14,741 nucleotides of DNA from Paracoccaceae bacterium (GTDB lineage Bacteria; Pseudomonadota; Alphaproteobacteria; Rhodobacterales; Rhodobacteraceae), in the NCBI GenBank assembly GCA_013214715.1, contig JABSSB010000055.1, positions 1 to 14,741 on the forward strand. The letters are read 5' to 3'. Below, in pieces: positions 1 through 8,537 of the stretch. The notes under the pieces were generated by a model. The model was not told the origin of the DNA, searched no databases, and saw nothing but the letters and a program-made list of their open reading frames with translations. The stretch's first letter is position 1, and each line of letters starts with the position of its first letter. Made by a program: the position numbers and the translations under genes.

Positions 1-904
1 CGTGGACCCGCTGGCCGACCTCGACAATGTTTTCCGTCGCCAGACCGGCGATACCCAGCGTAAAGGCCTCTTGCCCGTTATGGCGCACAATCAGCTGCGG
101 ATCGGTGACCCGCCCACGGCTGACCCGCGCCATATCGACCAGATTGACCACAGCCCCTTCGGCACCCACCGACAGCCCCGCAATCTTGGAAACGCTGTCG
201 GATCCGCGCGGCACAAGGATATCGGTGCGCGCGACGCCGGAATTGAGCGATCCGCTATCGGTCACACTATCGGCGGTGGCAATTGCATTGAACAACACGT
301 CAATCGGCAGGTTCTGATTGACCGACAGCGACAGGTCCGGCTCCACGAAAATGGCTTCTTCCGGCAGGCCTGAGACATCGACATCCGCCACGCCGTCCAC
401 GGTCAGCAATTCGCGCCGCAGATAGGTGGCAAGTTGATGCATCTCGGCATCGCTGAAACCGGGGGCCGTGACCGCGTAATAGATGCCAAACACATCGCCA
501 AAACTGTCATTGACCAGCGGCGTGCTGACCCCATCGGGCAAATCGCGGGCCGCATCGCGCATGCGCGCGCGCATCTTGGTCCAGATTTCTGGCAGTTCGT
601 CCCCATCAAAGGTCGAATAGATCTCAACCTCGATCTCGGACATGCCCGGCCGATTGACCGAGGTGATCTTGTCCACCTCCTCCATCTTCTGCAGGGCGGA
701 TTCCAGCGGTTCGGTGACCTCCAGTGCAACCTGTTCCGCTGTGGCGCCGGGATATTGGGTGATGATCACAGCCTGTTTGATGGTAAAGGCCGGGTCTTCC
801 AGCCGCCCCAGCCCCAGAAAGCCGATCACACCGCCCACCAGCAGGACAAGGATCGTCAACCAGGAATAGAGCGGGCGATCGATGGAAAAACGCGCGATGT
901 TCAT
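1..904 (-). CDS. RND efflux permease, N-terminal part (runs off the left edge)
   Basis: Inner-membrane proton-driven resistance-nodulation-division transporter (AcrB/HAE-1 type) that expels drugs or metabolites with a periplasmic adaptor and an outer-membrane channel. About 301 residues of a family that is usually just over 1000 residues are visible, with no stop codon before the window edge. Translation from the ATG at 904 starts MNIARFSIDRPLYSW. A hydrophobic segment follows at about residues 14-32 (first transmembrane helix), then the start of the periplasmic porter domain with the family-typical YPGATAEQV and VTEPLESAL stretches. A purine-rich GGGGGCGG ribosome site lies just before the ATG. 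It starts 12 bases after the adaptor stop, so the two are surely co-transcribed. The class is certain; the substrate cannot be told. Confidence 0.95.
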   Translation of the reverse strand, partial: MNIARFSIDRPLYSWLTILVLLVGGVIGFLGLGRLEDPAFTIKQAVIITQYPGATAEQVALEVTEPLESALQKMEEVDKITSVNRPGMSEIEVEIYSTFDGDELPEIWTKMRARMRDAARDLPDGVSTPLVNDSFGDVFGIYYAVTAPGFSDAEMHQLATYLRRELLTVDGVADVDVSGLPEEAIFVEPDLSLSVNQNLPIDVLFNAIATADSVTDSGSLNSGVARTDILVPRGSDSVSKIAGLSVGAEGAVVNLVDMARVSRGRVTDPQLIVRHNGQEAFTLGIAGLATENIVEVGQRVH

Positions 905-916
905 GACCGCCCCCGA

Positions 917-1981
917 TCAGTTCGTGAAACCGGTAAAGCGGCGCACCGCCTGACCTTCGCTCAAGGCTGCGCCACCGGTGCGCACCACCTCTTGTCCTGG
1001 CTCGAGCCCGGCGACGACATTCACATTGCCCGACTGCGTGGGCGCAATCTCGACCGCCTGCCAGCGCACCTGGCCCTGCGCCGCGCCATGTTCGCCGTTA
1101 TCGGGATCAAAGATCATGACCCCGGTCTGCCCTTCCGGGCTGGCCACAATCGCCGTTGCGGGCAACAGGATCGCGCTCTCACCCGCGCGGGCGCGGACCC
1201 GCACTGTGACGGAAGAGCCGGGAAGGATTGTGAGGCCCTCGGGCGGCGTCATGGCAAAGGTGATGCGATAGGTCTGCCCCACAGCCGAGGTTTCGGCATC
1301 AAATTCGCGCACCTGAAGCGGGATCGTGCCGTCCATGGCCGGAAATTTCGCGACAATGTCGAAATCCGGGTCGCGTCCGGCGCGTTGAAACAGCACTTCG
1401 GGCACGTTCACGTCAATGCGCAGCTCCGACATGTCATGAATGCGCACCACGGGTTGCCCCGCATTGACGGTGGCAAAAAGCTCGGTATTGCGCGAGGCGA
1501 TCAGCCCGTCAAAGGGCGCAGTCAGCGTGGCCTGCTCCAAAGCCCATTCCGCATTGCGCAGGGCAATGCCCGTCAGCCCGGCCTGCGTCTCGGCATCATC
1601 CACGGCCACTTGGCTGGCCGCAGTGCCGCGCAGCCGGTCCAGCCGCTCCAACGTGCGATCGGCCTGCGCCTTTTGCAGGCTGGCCTGATCACGGGTCAGC
1701 TGAAAGGTTTCCAGATCCAGCTGCGCAATCATGTCGCCTGCGGCGATCTTGGACCCTTCGATCACCGGAAATTGCAAGATCTGCCCGCCGACCTGAAAGG
1801 CCAGATCCACAGTGCGCCGCGCCTTGACCTGTCCGTAAAACGTCCGCTCCAACGGCAGGGCTTGCGCACCCGCGGTAATCAGCTTCACCGGTTTCAAGGC
1901 CGTCTCTGCCGCGGACATGGCTGGCGCAAAGGCCAGCACTGCGGTCAGTGCTGCGGTTTGGAGGGCTGTAAGGTTCAACAT
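917..1981 (-). CDS. RND efflux periplasmic adaptor (membrane fusion protein)
   Basis: Periplasmic adaptor of 354 residues that joins the RND permease to an outer-membrane channel. Residues 1-25 form a cleavable signal peptide ending near AMSAAE. The protein has no cysteine, so it is not a lipoprotein like AcrA. The lipoyl (barrel-sandwich) halves lie at about 56-90 (VGGQI, then EGSKIAAGDMIAQLD) and 150-180 (TLTAPFDGLIASR). They flank a helical hairpin at about 90-150, and a beta-barrel and membrane-proximal domain follow. An AAGGGA ribosome site precedes the ATG. Its first 7 bases overlap the end of the marR gene (ATGTTGA overlap), which implies translational coupling. No outer-membrane factor gene is visible; it may lie beyond the left edge or be shared with other pumps. 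Confidence 0.95.
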   Translation of the reverse strand: MLNLTALQTAALTAVLAFAPAMSAAETALKPVKLITAGAQALPLERTFYGQVKARRTVDLAFQVGGQILQFPVIEGSKIAAGDMIAQLDLETFQLTRDQASLQKAQADRTLERLDRLRGTAASQVAVDDAETQAGLTGIALRNAEWALEQATLTAPFDGLIASRNTELFATVNAGQPVVRIHDMSELRIDVNVPEVLFQRAGRDPDFDIVAKFPAMDGTIPLQVREFDAETSAVGQTYRITFAMTPPEGLTILPGSSVTVRVRARAGESAILLPATAIVASPEGQTGVMIFDPDNGEHGAAQGQVRWQAVEIAPTQSGNVNVVAGLEPGQEVVRTGGAALSEGQAVRRFTGFTN

Positions 1982-2478
1982 GCGTCCGGTCCCTTGAAGA
2001 TGTCGCGTGCGTGTATCGTGCTGCGCGCCTTGCCCATCAGCCGGGCGAGGTCGCGGATTTCTTCCGGGCTCAACCCGGTCAGCCGCGCGAATTCCTCGGC
2101 GGCGTAATCCATCATGCTTTGGCGCAAGGCCTGGCCTTGCGCGGTTGTGTCCAACAACCAGGCCCGCCGGTCGGCCGGGTCACGGTGGCGCGTGATCATA
2201 CCTTTATCGCTCGCGCTATCGGCCATCGCTGTCACCGATGAGGGCAGCATGCCAAGTTCCCCCGCCAATTGCCCCATGCGCTTGGGCCGATCCAACGCCA
2301 CCAGAAGTTTGCGTTCGGGGCGCGTCAGATCATCATCCCTGTCGGTCTCCCACTGGCTCATCGCCTCTTCGAGGCACCAATGCAGCCAATTCACACCGAT
2401 GATGGCCGCAACGGCGGGGGGCAAATCCTCTGGGTCGGGCCCAAGGGGCGGGTGGGTCTGTGCGGCTAGATTGGTCAT
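1975..2478 (-). CDS. MarR-family transcriptional regulator
   Basis: Winged helix-turn-helix dimeric repressor, 167 residues from the chosen start. The winged-helix core is at about residues 52-112: RPERKLLVALDRP, then a recognition-helix region containing LPSSVTAMADSASDKGMI, and a wing carrying the typical RHRDPADRRAWLL. As first gene of the marR-adaptor-permease operon it most likely controls the pump and itself, releasing DNA when a ligand binds. I chose the ATG at 2478 over the in-frame ATG at 2508 for two reasons. The upstream ATG lies inside the predicted -10 element and has no ribosome site, while the downstream one has AGAG about 8 bases before it. If 2508 is used, ten residues (MKQKPDRDSP) are added. 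The family call is very firm; the ligand is unknown. Confidence 0.93.
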   Translation of the reverse strand: MTNLAAQTHPPLGPDPEDLPPAVAAIIGVNWLHWCLEEAMSQWETDRDDDLTRPERKLLVALDRPKRMGQLAGELGMLPSSVTAMADSASDKGMITRHRDPADRRAWLLDTTAQGQALRQSMMDYAAEEFARLTGLSPEEIRDLARLMGKARSTIHARDIFKGPDAC

Positions 2479-2503
2479 AGGTGAATCTCTGTCAGGTTTT
2501 TGC

Positions 2504-2532
2504 TTCATATTGTGAAATATTCACTTCGCCAA
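2504..2532 (-). promoter_or_regulatory. Predicted marR promoter with operator palindrome in the spacer
   Basis: On the minus strand there is a TTGGCG (2532-2527), 17 bases, then TATGAA (2509-2504), a reasonable sigma-70 pair. The spacer holds the palindrome GTGAA-N3-TTCAC at 2512-2524. A protein bound there would block RNA polymerase, the usual arrangement for MarR autorepression. Another GTGAA half-site lies at 2481-2485 on the plus strand, between the -10 and the start codon. The binding partner is inferred from position only. Confidence 0.55.
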
Positions 2533-2646
2533 AGAAAATTTTTGTGACGGGGGTCAAGGCTGGATTGCAAGCGTGACATTCTGCGTTGCAGCGCATCTTC
2601 CCGAACGCGCGCGGATCGCTTAAGAAGGCCTTGAAAGGTCACGTAA

Positions 2647-4329
2647 ATGGCACAGCCCAGCTCATTCCTGACACAGCAAATCCGGCACGGCCGCGCCGCG
2701 TTGGGGCATGTCTGGGACGTGCTGCGCCTTGATGGGCCGGGCAAAATCCAGTTCTGGTTCATCGCCTTGCTTCTGGGCGTGGCGTCGGGCTTTGCCGCCG
2801 TCTTCTTCCGAGAAGGCATCACTGCGCTGCAATCGTTCCTTTACGCCACGGATGATGTGCATCAATTACACACCCATGCCCGCGCGCTGCCCTGGCTGTG
2901 GATCCTGCTGCTGCCTATCGCGGGCGGGTTGGCGGTGGGGCTGATCCTGCATCACTTCACCCCCGATGGGCGCGTGCGCTCTGTCGCGGATGTGATCGAA
3001 GGGGCTGCGCTTTACGATGGGCGGGTCGAACGGCGGGCAGGTCTCGCTTCCGCCTGTGCGTCGCTGATCACGCTGTCCTCGGGCGGCTCTTCCGGGCGCG
3101 AAGGGCCCGTGGTGCACCTGGCCGGGGTGATTTCGACCCAGATAAGCCGCTGGATTCGGGCTGACGGCATCACCGGGCGCGATCTGCTGGGCTGCGCCGT
3201 GGCCGCAGCGGTCTCGGCCAGCTTCAACGCGCCCATCGCCGGGGCCCTTTTTGCGCTTGAGGTTGTGCTGCGCCATTTCGCCGTGCACGCTTTTGCCCCC
3301 ATCGCCATCGCGTCGGTCGCGGGCACGGTCGTCTCGCGGCTCTGGTTCGGAGATCAGGCCGAATATGTCGGCGTCACCCCCGGAGAGTTGCAGTTCTACG
3401 TCGAACTGCCCGCCTTCCTGATCCTCGGCCTGATCTGCGGGCTGGTGGCTGTGGTGCTGATGCTGTCAATCTTCTGGGGCGAAACCGTAGCCGATCACAT
3501 TCAAGCCCGGTTGCGCCTGCCGCGCTGGCTGCGCCCCGCCGTCGCCGGAGCGCTGCTTGGCGGGTTGGCCATCGGCTTCCCGCATATTATCGGCGTCGGC
3601 TATGAAACCACCCGCGATGCGCTGCTGGGCGAATTGCTCCTGCGCGAGGCGATGATCTTTGCCGTGATCAAAGTGGTGGCCACTGCCATCACCATGGCCG
3701 GGCGCATGGGCGGCGGGGTGTTTTCGCCCTCTTTGATGACCGGCGCGCTGGCCGGGCTGGCCTTTGGCTATGTCGCCACGGCAGTCTTTCCCGATGTCTC
3801 TGGCAATGTGGCGCTTTATGCTTTTGCGGGCATGGGCGCGGTGGCGGCGGCGGTTTTGGGCGCGCCGATCTCCACAACGCTGATCGTCTTTGAATTGACC
3901 GGAGATTGGCAGATCGGCATCGCCGTGATGGTCTCTGTCTCGCTGTCGACCGCACTGGCCTCACGGCTGGTGCATCGATCTTTCTTCCTCACTCAGCTGG
4001 AACGCCGCAATCGCCATCTGGCCGCCGGACCGCAAGCCTATCTGCTGGCGCTCTGCCATGTCGGCGCGATCCAGCGCCCGCTCAGTGACCCGCGCGCACC
4101 GGACCTTATTGCCTGCCAGACGCTTGTGGACAAAGGTCTTTTCCTACAACAAAACGCAACGCTCGAAGCGGCCCTACCACTCTTTGACCGCGCCGACGTC
4201 GATGTATTGCCCGTGGTCCGCACCGACACCAATGGCGGGCTTGAGGTCATCGGCGCGCTCTTCCACACCGACGCGCTCAAAGCCTATAGCCGCGCGCTGG
4301 CCGACACCGCGGCAGAGGAGCATTCCTGA
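2647..4329 (+). CDS. CLC-family chloride channel or chloride/proton antiporter
   Basis: Polytopic inner-membrane protein of 560 residues. CLC hallmarks seen are GREGPVVH at 150-157 with the gating glutamate at E152, FNAPIAGALFALE at 193-205, GGGVFSPSL at 355-363 (the GxFxP anion-site motif), and GAPISTTLIVFELTG at 405-419. About ten hydrophobic segments fill residues 35-440. The tail (about 485-550) resembles a single CBS-like regulatory unit (LVDKGLFLQQNATLEAALPLF...DVLPVV). Odd points: the GSGIP selectivity motif is replaced by RSVAD at 111-115, and the position matching E203 of the E. coli transporter is V206. A GAAAGG ribosome site lies about 10 bases before the ATG. It is transcribed away from marR; the 168-base spacer upstream is shared, but I could not assign its own promoter. 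Confidence 0.93.
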   Translation: MAQPSSFLTQQIRHGRAALGHVWDVLRLDGPGKIQFWFIALLLGVASGFAAVFFREGITALQSFLYATDDVHQLHTHARALPWLWILLLPIAGGLAVGLILHHFTPDGRVRSVADVIEGAALYDGRVERRAGLASACASLITLSSGGSSGREGPVVHLAGVISTQISRWIRADGITGRDLLGCAVAAAVSASFNAPIAGALFALEVVLRHFAVHAFAPIAIASVAGTVVSRLWFGDQAEYVGVTPGELQFYVELPAFLILGLICGLVAVVLMLSIFWGETVADHIQARLRLPRWLRPAVAGALLGGLAIGFPHIIGVGYETTRDALLGELLLREAMIFAVIKVVATAITMAGRMGGGVFSPSLMTGALAGLAFGYVATAVFPDVSGNVALYAFAGMGAVAAAVLGAPISTTLIVFELTGDWQIGIAVMVSVSLSTALASRLVHRSFFLTQLERRNRHLAAGPQAYLLALCHVGAIQRPLSDPRAPDLIACQTLVDKGLFLQQNATLEAALPLFDRADVDVLPVVRTDTNGGLEVIGALFHTDALKAYSRALADTAAEEHS

Positions 4330-4386
4330 CCCCCCATTCTTCTCTTGCAAAATACCCCTACGCCCCTTCAGCCACAGGCACGTCGT

Positions 4387-4731
4387 TTACAGCTGTTCGA
4401 CCCGGACCTCGTCGCTGCTATAAAAAGCCAGATGCCCGGCCAACTCGGCCGCACCTTCCTTGGGGCTGTCATAGCTCCAGGCTGCATTGTCCAGTTGGCC
4501 CGCCTGGGTCACGATGGTGAAGTAAGTTGCGTCGCCTTTGTGCGGGCAATGTGTGCTCTTGTCGGTCTGATCCAGAAGCGCCATGGCGATGTCGTCGCGC
4601 GGGAAATAGATCACGGGAGGGTAATCGCCCTCGGTCAGTTCCAGCGCTGCGCTGCTTTCGCCCAGAACCGCCTCATTGGTGCGCACCACCCAGGTGCCCG
4701 GCGCGCGCCGGATGCGAATGTGATCTGCCAT
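4387..4731 (-). CDS. DUF427 domain protein
   Basis: Small soluble protein of 114 residues belonging to DUF427 (PF04248), recognised by RRAPGTWVVRTN, VIYFPRDDIAMALL, THCPHKGDATYF and AWSYDSPKEGAAELAGHLAFY. The family is common in alphaproteobacteria and actinobacteria and has no firmly established reaction. The conserved CPHKGDA segment suggests a binding or catalytic pocket, but that is inference. The start at 4731 was chosen because GGAAGGGA lies directly upstream. A longer in-frame start at 4821 would add 30 unlike residues and run through the terminator of the upstream peptidase. It is probably transcribed alone, and its stop is 57 bases from the convergent CLC stop. Confidence 0.9.
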   Translation of the reverse strand: MADHIRIRRAPGTWVVRTNEAVLGESSAALELTEGDYPPVIYFPRDDIAMALLDQTDKSTHCPHKGDATYFTIVTQAGQLDNAAWSYDSPKEGAAELAGHLAFYSSDEVRVEQL

Positions 4732-4751
4732 GATGTTCCCTTCCGTCAGAA

Positions 4752-4780
4752 ACGCAAAAGCCGGGCGGACCCCGGCCTTT
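4752..4780 (-). terminator. Intrinsic terminator after the M24 peptidase gene
   Basis: Inverted repeat GCCGGG (4760-4765) / CCCGGC (4771-4776) with a 5-base loop. Read on the minus strand it is preceded by AAAG-type bases and followed by TTTTGCGTTT, the layout of a Rho-independent terminator. It lies about 55 bases past the peptidase stop and just before the DUF427 ribosome site. The stem is short, so strength is uncertain. Confidence 0.6.
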
Positions 4781-4833
4781 ACAGTCCGTATAATGGTGCC
4801 TGATCTATGTAACAGACCCATGAAGCGCCTAAG

Positions 4834-6624
4834 CTAGAGCGGAGCGCAGGCCCTGTCCAGCCACGCCGCGGCGTCGCCGTCCACCCGTGGGCCGATCCTT
4901 GCCAGAACCTCGGCGTGATAGGTGTTCAGCCACGCCCGCTCGTCGGCGGTAAGCATCTTTGTCACAATCAGGCGGCGATCGATCGGCACAAAGGTCAGCG
5001 TTTCCCAGTCAAGGAAATTGCGCTCCGGGTCAGAACTTTGCAGGTCTTCGGCCTGCTGCACCACAATCAGGTTCTCGATCCGGATGCCAAAAGCCCCTTC
5101 GCGATAATAGCCGGGCTCATTGGACAGGATCATGCCCGGCTCCAACGGAACCTCGCTGACGCGGCTCAGGCGCTGGGGGCCTTCATGCACGCTCATATAG
5201 GCGCCAACACCATGGCCGAGCCCGTGGTTGAAATCCTGCCCGGCCAGCCAAAGGGGCATGCGCCCGATAGCTTCGATATCGCGCCCCGCCAGCCCGGCGG
5301 GCCAGCGCAGGCGCGACATGGCAATCATACCCTGCAACACGCGGGTAAAGGCCGCGCAGGCCTCTGGGTCGGGCGTGCCCATGGCAATCGTGCGGGTGAT
5401 ATCGGTCGTGCCGTCCAGATATTGCCCGCCGGAATCCAGCACCATGATCTGGCCGTCTTCCAGCATCGCGTCGGTCTCTGTCGTGACCCGGTAATGCATG
5501 ATCGCCCCATGCGGGCCGGTGCCTGCGATGGTGTCAAAGCTGATATCCTGCAAGGCATTGTCCTTGCGTCGCTGCGCCTCCAGCCGGGTGACGACCTGGG
5601 TCTCGCTTAGGCTGCCGGGCGCTTGCGCATCCAGCCATGCCAAAAGCTCAACCACCGCCGCCCCGTCGCGCAGATGCGCGGCGCGCGCGCCTGCGATTTC
5701 CGCGGCGTTCTTGCGCGCCTTGGGCAGGGCACAAGGTTCATCGCCTTTGACGGCCGTATCATCCAAAAGATCGGCCACGCGCTGCGGGCAACTGCCGGGG
5801 TCGATCCGCACCGGGCCGGGCAGATCACGCAAGAACGCCTCGAAGCCTGCCGGATCGTGGCAGCGCACCGTGTCGCCCAGATGATCCTCCAACCCTTCCA
5901 GCTTGGCGGGGTCCATGAACAGATCAACGCTGCCATTGGCCATCAACACAGCAAAGCCCTGCGCAATCGGGTTGCGCGCAATGTCTGACCCGCGAATGTT
6001 CAGCAGCCACATGATGCTGTCGGGCAGAGTCAGAACAGCGGCGCGATGCCCGGCCTCTGACAGAGCGGCCCCAAGCCGCGCAGCCTTGTCGGCCGCGCTT
6101 TCCCCGGCAAATTCCAGCGGATGCGGTTTCACCGGGTTTTGCGGCGCCTTGGGCTGATCATTCCAGATCAGGTCCACCAGATTATCCACCCGCTCCAACG
6201 TGATGCCTTTCGGGGCCAGCGCCGCTTGCGCTTTTGAGATTTGCTCAACCGTATGCAACCACGGATCAAAGCCTACACGCCCACCTTTGGGCAAATGCTC
6301 GATCAGCCAATCGGCCATGCCGGTTTCGGGCCAGGGCACAGGCGTGAACACATCTGCCACCTGCGATTTCACCTGCGTGCGATAGCGCCCGTCGATGAAC
6401 ACACCCGCCACATCCTGAAGCGCCACGCAGAACCCGGCCGAGCCGGTGAAGCCGGTCAACCAGGCCAGTCGTTCATCCCGCGGGGCCACATACTCCCCCT
6501 GATGCGCATCCGCGCGCGGGATCAGGAAGCCGTCGAGCATCCGGTCCGCCATCGCGGCGCGCAGCGCCGACAAGCGCGCTGGTCCTTCATCGGGCCGCGC
6601 GGTCGTGGTGAAGGTCTGATACAT
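4834..6624 (-). CDS. Aminopeptidase P family Xaa-Pro peptidase (M24B)
   Basis: Cytosolic dinuclear-metal peptidase of 596 residues that releases the N-terminal residue from peptides with proline in second position. Two creatinase/prolidase-like N-terminal domains occupy about 15-310, and the pita-bread catalytic domain about 315-540, with a short C-terminal extension. The five metal ligands are present with the spacing of human XPNPEP1: D397 and D408 (in LDSGGQYLDGTTDITRT), H471 (GLGHGVGAY), E503 (SNEPGYY) and E517 (FGIRIEN). The length also matches that three-domain class rather than the shorter PepP of E. coli. The ATG at 6624 was chosen for its GGAGCGAGAG ribosome site; a longer in-frame start at 6693 would overlap cobT by 56 bases. 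It begins 13 bases after the cobT stop, so it is likely co-transcribed with cobT, though no functional link to cobalamin is known to me. Confidence 0.93.
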   Translation of the reverse strand: MYQTFTTTARPDEGPARLSALRAAMADRMLDGFLIPRADAHQGEYVAPRDERLAWLTGFTGSAGFCVALQDVAGVFIDGRYRTQVKSQVADVFTPVPWPETGMADWLIEHLPKGGRVGFDPWLHTVEQISKAQAALAPKGITLERVDNLVDLIWNDQPKAPQNPVKPHPLEFAGESAADKAARLGAALSEAGHRAAVLTLPDSIMWLLNIRGSDIARNPIAQGFAVLMANGSVDLFMDPAKLEGLEDHLGDTVRCHDPAGFEAFLRDLPGPVRIDPGSCPQRVADLLDDTAVKGDEPCALPKARKNAAEIAGARAAHLRDGAAVVELLAWLDAQAPGSLSETQVVTRLEAQRRKDNALQDISFDTIAGTGPHGAIMHYRVTTETDAMLEDGQIMVLDSGGQYLDGTTDITRTIAMGTPDPEACAAFTRVLQGMIAMSRLRWPAGLAGRDIEAIGRMPLWLAGQDFNHGLGHGVGAYMSVHEGPQRLSRVSEVPLEPGMILSNEPGYYREGAFGIRIENLIVVQQAEDLQSSDPERNFLDWETLTFVPIDRRLIVTKMLTADERAWLNTYHAEVLARIGPRVDGDAAAWLDRACAPL

Positions 6625-6637
6625 CTCTCGCTCCGAT

Positions 6638-8512
6638 CTAGCGGGCCGCCGCGTTGATACCCATGACCCGCGCACGGGCGCGGGGGTCAGCATCGAACAA
6701 AGCGGCCAATTGCTCGGTCATGGCCCCGGCCAGCTGTTCGACATCGGTGATCGTGACGGCGCGGTCGTAATAGCGCGTCACATCATGCCCGATCCCGATG
6801 GCCAGCAATTCGACCATGCGGCGTTTTTCGACCATGGCAATTACATCGCGCAGGTGCTTTTCCAGATAATTGGCCGGGTTCACCGACAAGGTGCTGTCAT
6901 CCACTGGGGCGCCATCGGAAATCACCATCAGGATCTTGCGCTGTTCGCGCCGCGCCAGCATCCGCCGATGCGCCCATTCCAGCGCCTCACCGTCGATGTT
7001 TTCCTTCAGCAGACCTTCCTTCATCATCAGCCCCAGATTGGGCCGGGTCCGCCGCCAGGGCGCGTCGGCGGATTTATAGATGATGTGGCGCAGGTCGTTC
7101 AGGCGACCGGGCTGCTGCGGGCGGCCATCAGCCAGCCACGCTTCGCGCGCCTGCCCGCCTTTCCAGGCGCGGGTGGTAAAGCCAAGGATTTCGACCTTCA
7201 CGCTGCAACGCTCCAGCGTGCGGGCCAGAACATCGGCGCAGATCGCCGCGATGGAAATCGGGCGTCCCCGCATCGACCCCGAATTGTCCAAAAGCAGCGT
7301 CACCACCGTGTCGCGGAATTCCGTGTCATGTTCGATCTTGAAGCTTAGCGGCGTGGTCGGATTGGCCACGACACGCGCCAGACGGCCCGCATCCAGAATG
7401 CCTTCTTCCTTGTCGAACTCCCAGCTGCGGTTCTGCTGCGCCTGAAGACGGCGCTGCAGCTTGTTGGCCAGCCGTGACACCGCGCCTTTCAACGGCTCCA
7501 GCTGCTGGTCGAGATAGGCGCGCAACCGCTCCAACTCGGCTGGTTCGGCCAGATCTTCGGCCGCGATCTCCTCATCATGAGTATCAAGGTAGATCGTATA
7601 ATTCGGATCAGCTTCCGAGGCCGGGGGCGGGGCAGGCGGCTCCAGCGGAGCCTCCCCTTCGGGCATTTCGGTTTCTTCGCCCATCTCCTCGTCAGCCAAT
7701 TCATCCTGACTGACCTGAGCTTGCGCCATGTCCTGCTGCTCTTCCTGAGCCTGCTCTGGATTGGCGTCGGCGTCTTCCTCGTTCTCGTCCTGACCGGTGG
7801 ACTCGGGCGCCTCTTCCTCTTCGCCGCTGTCTTCGCTGCTCTCGTCGTCCTGATCCTCGTCGCCTTCGGGATCTTCGCCCAGCTGATCGCCATAGCCCAG
7901 ATCCTTGATGATTTGGCGCGCCAGTCGGGCAAAGGCGCTTTGGTCGCTCAGCACTTCATCGAGGTTTTCCAGCGTTCCGCCGGCCTGTTCTTCGATATAG
8001 CCGCGCCACAGCTCCATGATGTTGTTTGCGCCCGACGGCAGGTCGCGCCCCGTGGCCAGATGGCGCACGAGATAGCCAGCGGCGGTCGCCAAAGGCGCCT
8101 GGGCGCGGTCGCTGATCTGGTCATAGCCCTTGCGCAACGCCTCATGCGTGATCTTCACGTCGATATTGCTCGCGGTGCCGGGCATATCGCGCGCGCCCAT
8201 GGCTTCACACCGGGCGGTTTCCATCGCCTCGTAGAGATCGCGCGCCATGTCGCCGGGCGGTGCAAATTTCGCATGCACGCCATCATCGTGATACCGCCGC
8301 TGCAACGCCAGCGCATCGGCCGTCCCACGCGCCAGCAGCACCTCATCCCGCGTCATCCGGCGGCTGACCTGCGGCAGGCGCATCGCGTCCCCGGACATGC
8401 CCGAGGGATCCACCGTGTAAGAGACATTCAGCTCCGGATCATCGGCCATGACCTTGGTGGCTTCGGCCAAAGCCTTCTTAAACGGATCGGCCGGATTGTC
8501 GCTTTGGCTCAT
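6638..8512 (-). CDS. cobT: Cobaltochelatase subunit CobT
   Basis: Subunit of 624 residues that pairs with CobS to form the ATP-driven chaperone part of aerobic cobaltochelatase. With CobN this inserts cobalt into hydrogenobyrinic acid a,c-diamide in cobalamin synthesis. Residues 1-205 are the CobT N-terminal domain. About 212-292 is a very acidic Glu/Asp/Gln linker, typical of CobT. The C-terminal von Willebrand A domain starts near 400 with the MIDAS motif LLLDNSGSM (D409, S411, S413). The start at 8512 has a perfect AAGGAGG ribosome site five bases before the ATG. The peptidase gene follows 13 bases downstream. Unlike the usual adjacent cobS-cobT pair, cobS lies about 2.2 kb upstream behind other genes and a terminator, so cobT probably has its own promoter. 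Confidence 0.96.
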   Translation of the reverse strand: MSQSDNPADPFKKALAEATKVMADDPELNVSYTVDPSGMSGDAMRLPQVSRRMTRDEVLLARGTADALALQRRYHDDGVHAKFAPPGDMARDLYEAMETARCEAMGARDMPGTASNIDVKITHEALRKGYDQISDRAQAPLATAAGYLVRHLATGRDLPSGANNIMELWRGYIEEQAGGTLENLDEVLSDQSAFARLARQIIKDLGYGDQLGEDPEGDEDQDDESSEDSGEEEEAPESTGQDENEEDADANPEQAQEEQQDMAQAQVSQDELADEEMGEETEMPEGEAPLEPPAPPPASEADPNYTIYLDTHDEEIAAEDLAEPAELERLRAYLDQQLEPLKGAVSRLANKLQRRLQAQQNRSWEFDKEEGILDAGRLARVVANPTTPLSFKIEHDTEFRDTVVTLLLDNSGSMRGRPISIAAICADVLARTLERCSVKVEILGFTTRAWKGGQAREAWLADGRPQQPGRLNDLRHIIYKSADAPWRRTRPNLGLMMKEGLLKENIDGEALEWAHRRMLARREQRKILMVISDGAPVDDSTLSVNPANYLEKHLRDVIAMVEKRRMVELLAIGIGHDVTRYYDRAVTITDVEQLAGAMTEQLAALFDADPRARARVMGINAAAR

Positions 8513-8517
8513 GGTCG

Positions 8518-8537
8518 CCTCCTTCGGGGTCCGAAGG
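8518..8537 (-). promoter_or_regulatory. cobT: Hairpin overlapping the cobT ribosome site
   Basis: On the minus strand a perfect 7-base inverted repeat CCTTCGG-ACC-CCGAAGG occupies 8537-8521. Its 3' arm includes the AAGG of the AAGGAGG ribosome site (8524-8518). In the mRNA the stem would hide part of the site and could limit CobT translation. The repeat is plain in the sequence; a regulatory effect is inference. Confidence 0.4.

Noticed and set aside
434..2107. 557-residue open frame on the plus strand
   Set aside because: It lies antisense to the clear RND permease, adaptor and marR genes, and its composition (His/Arg/Gly-rich, no domains) is that of a shadow frame in GC-rich DNA.
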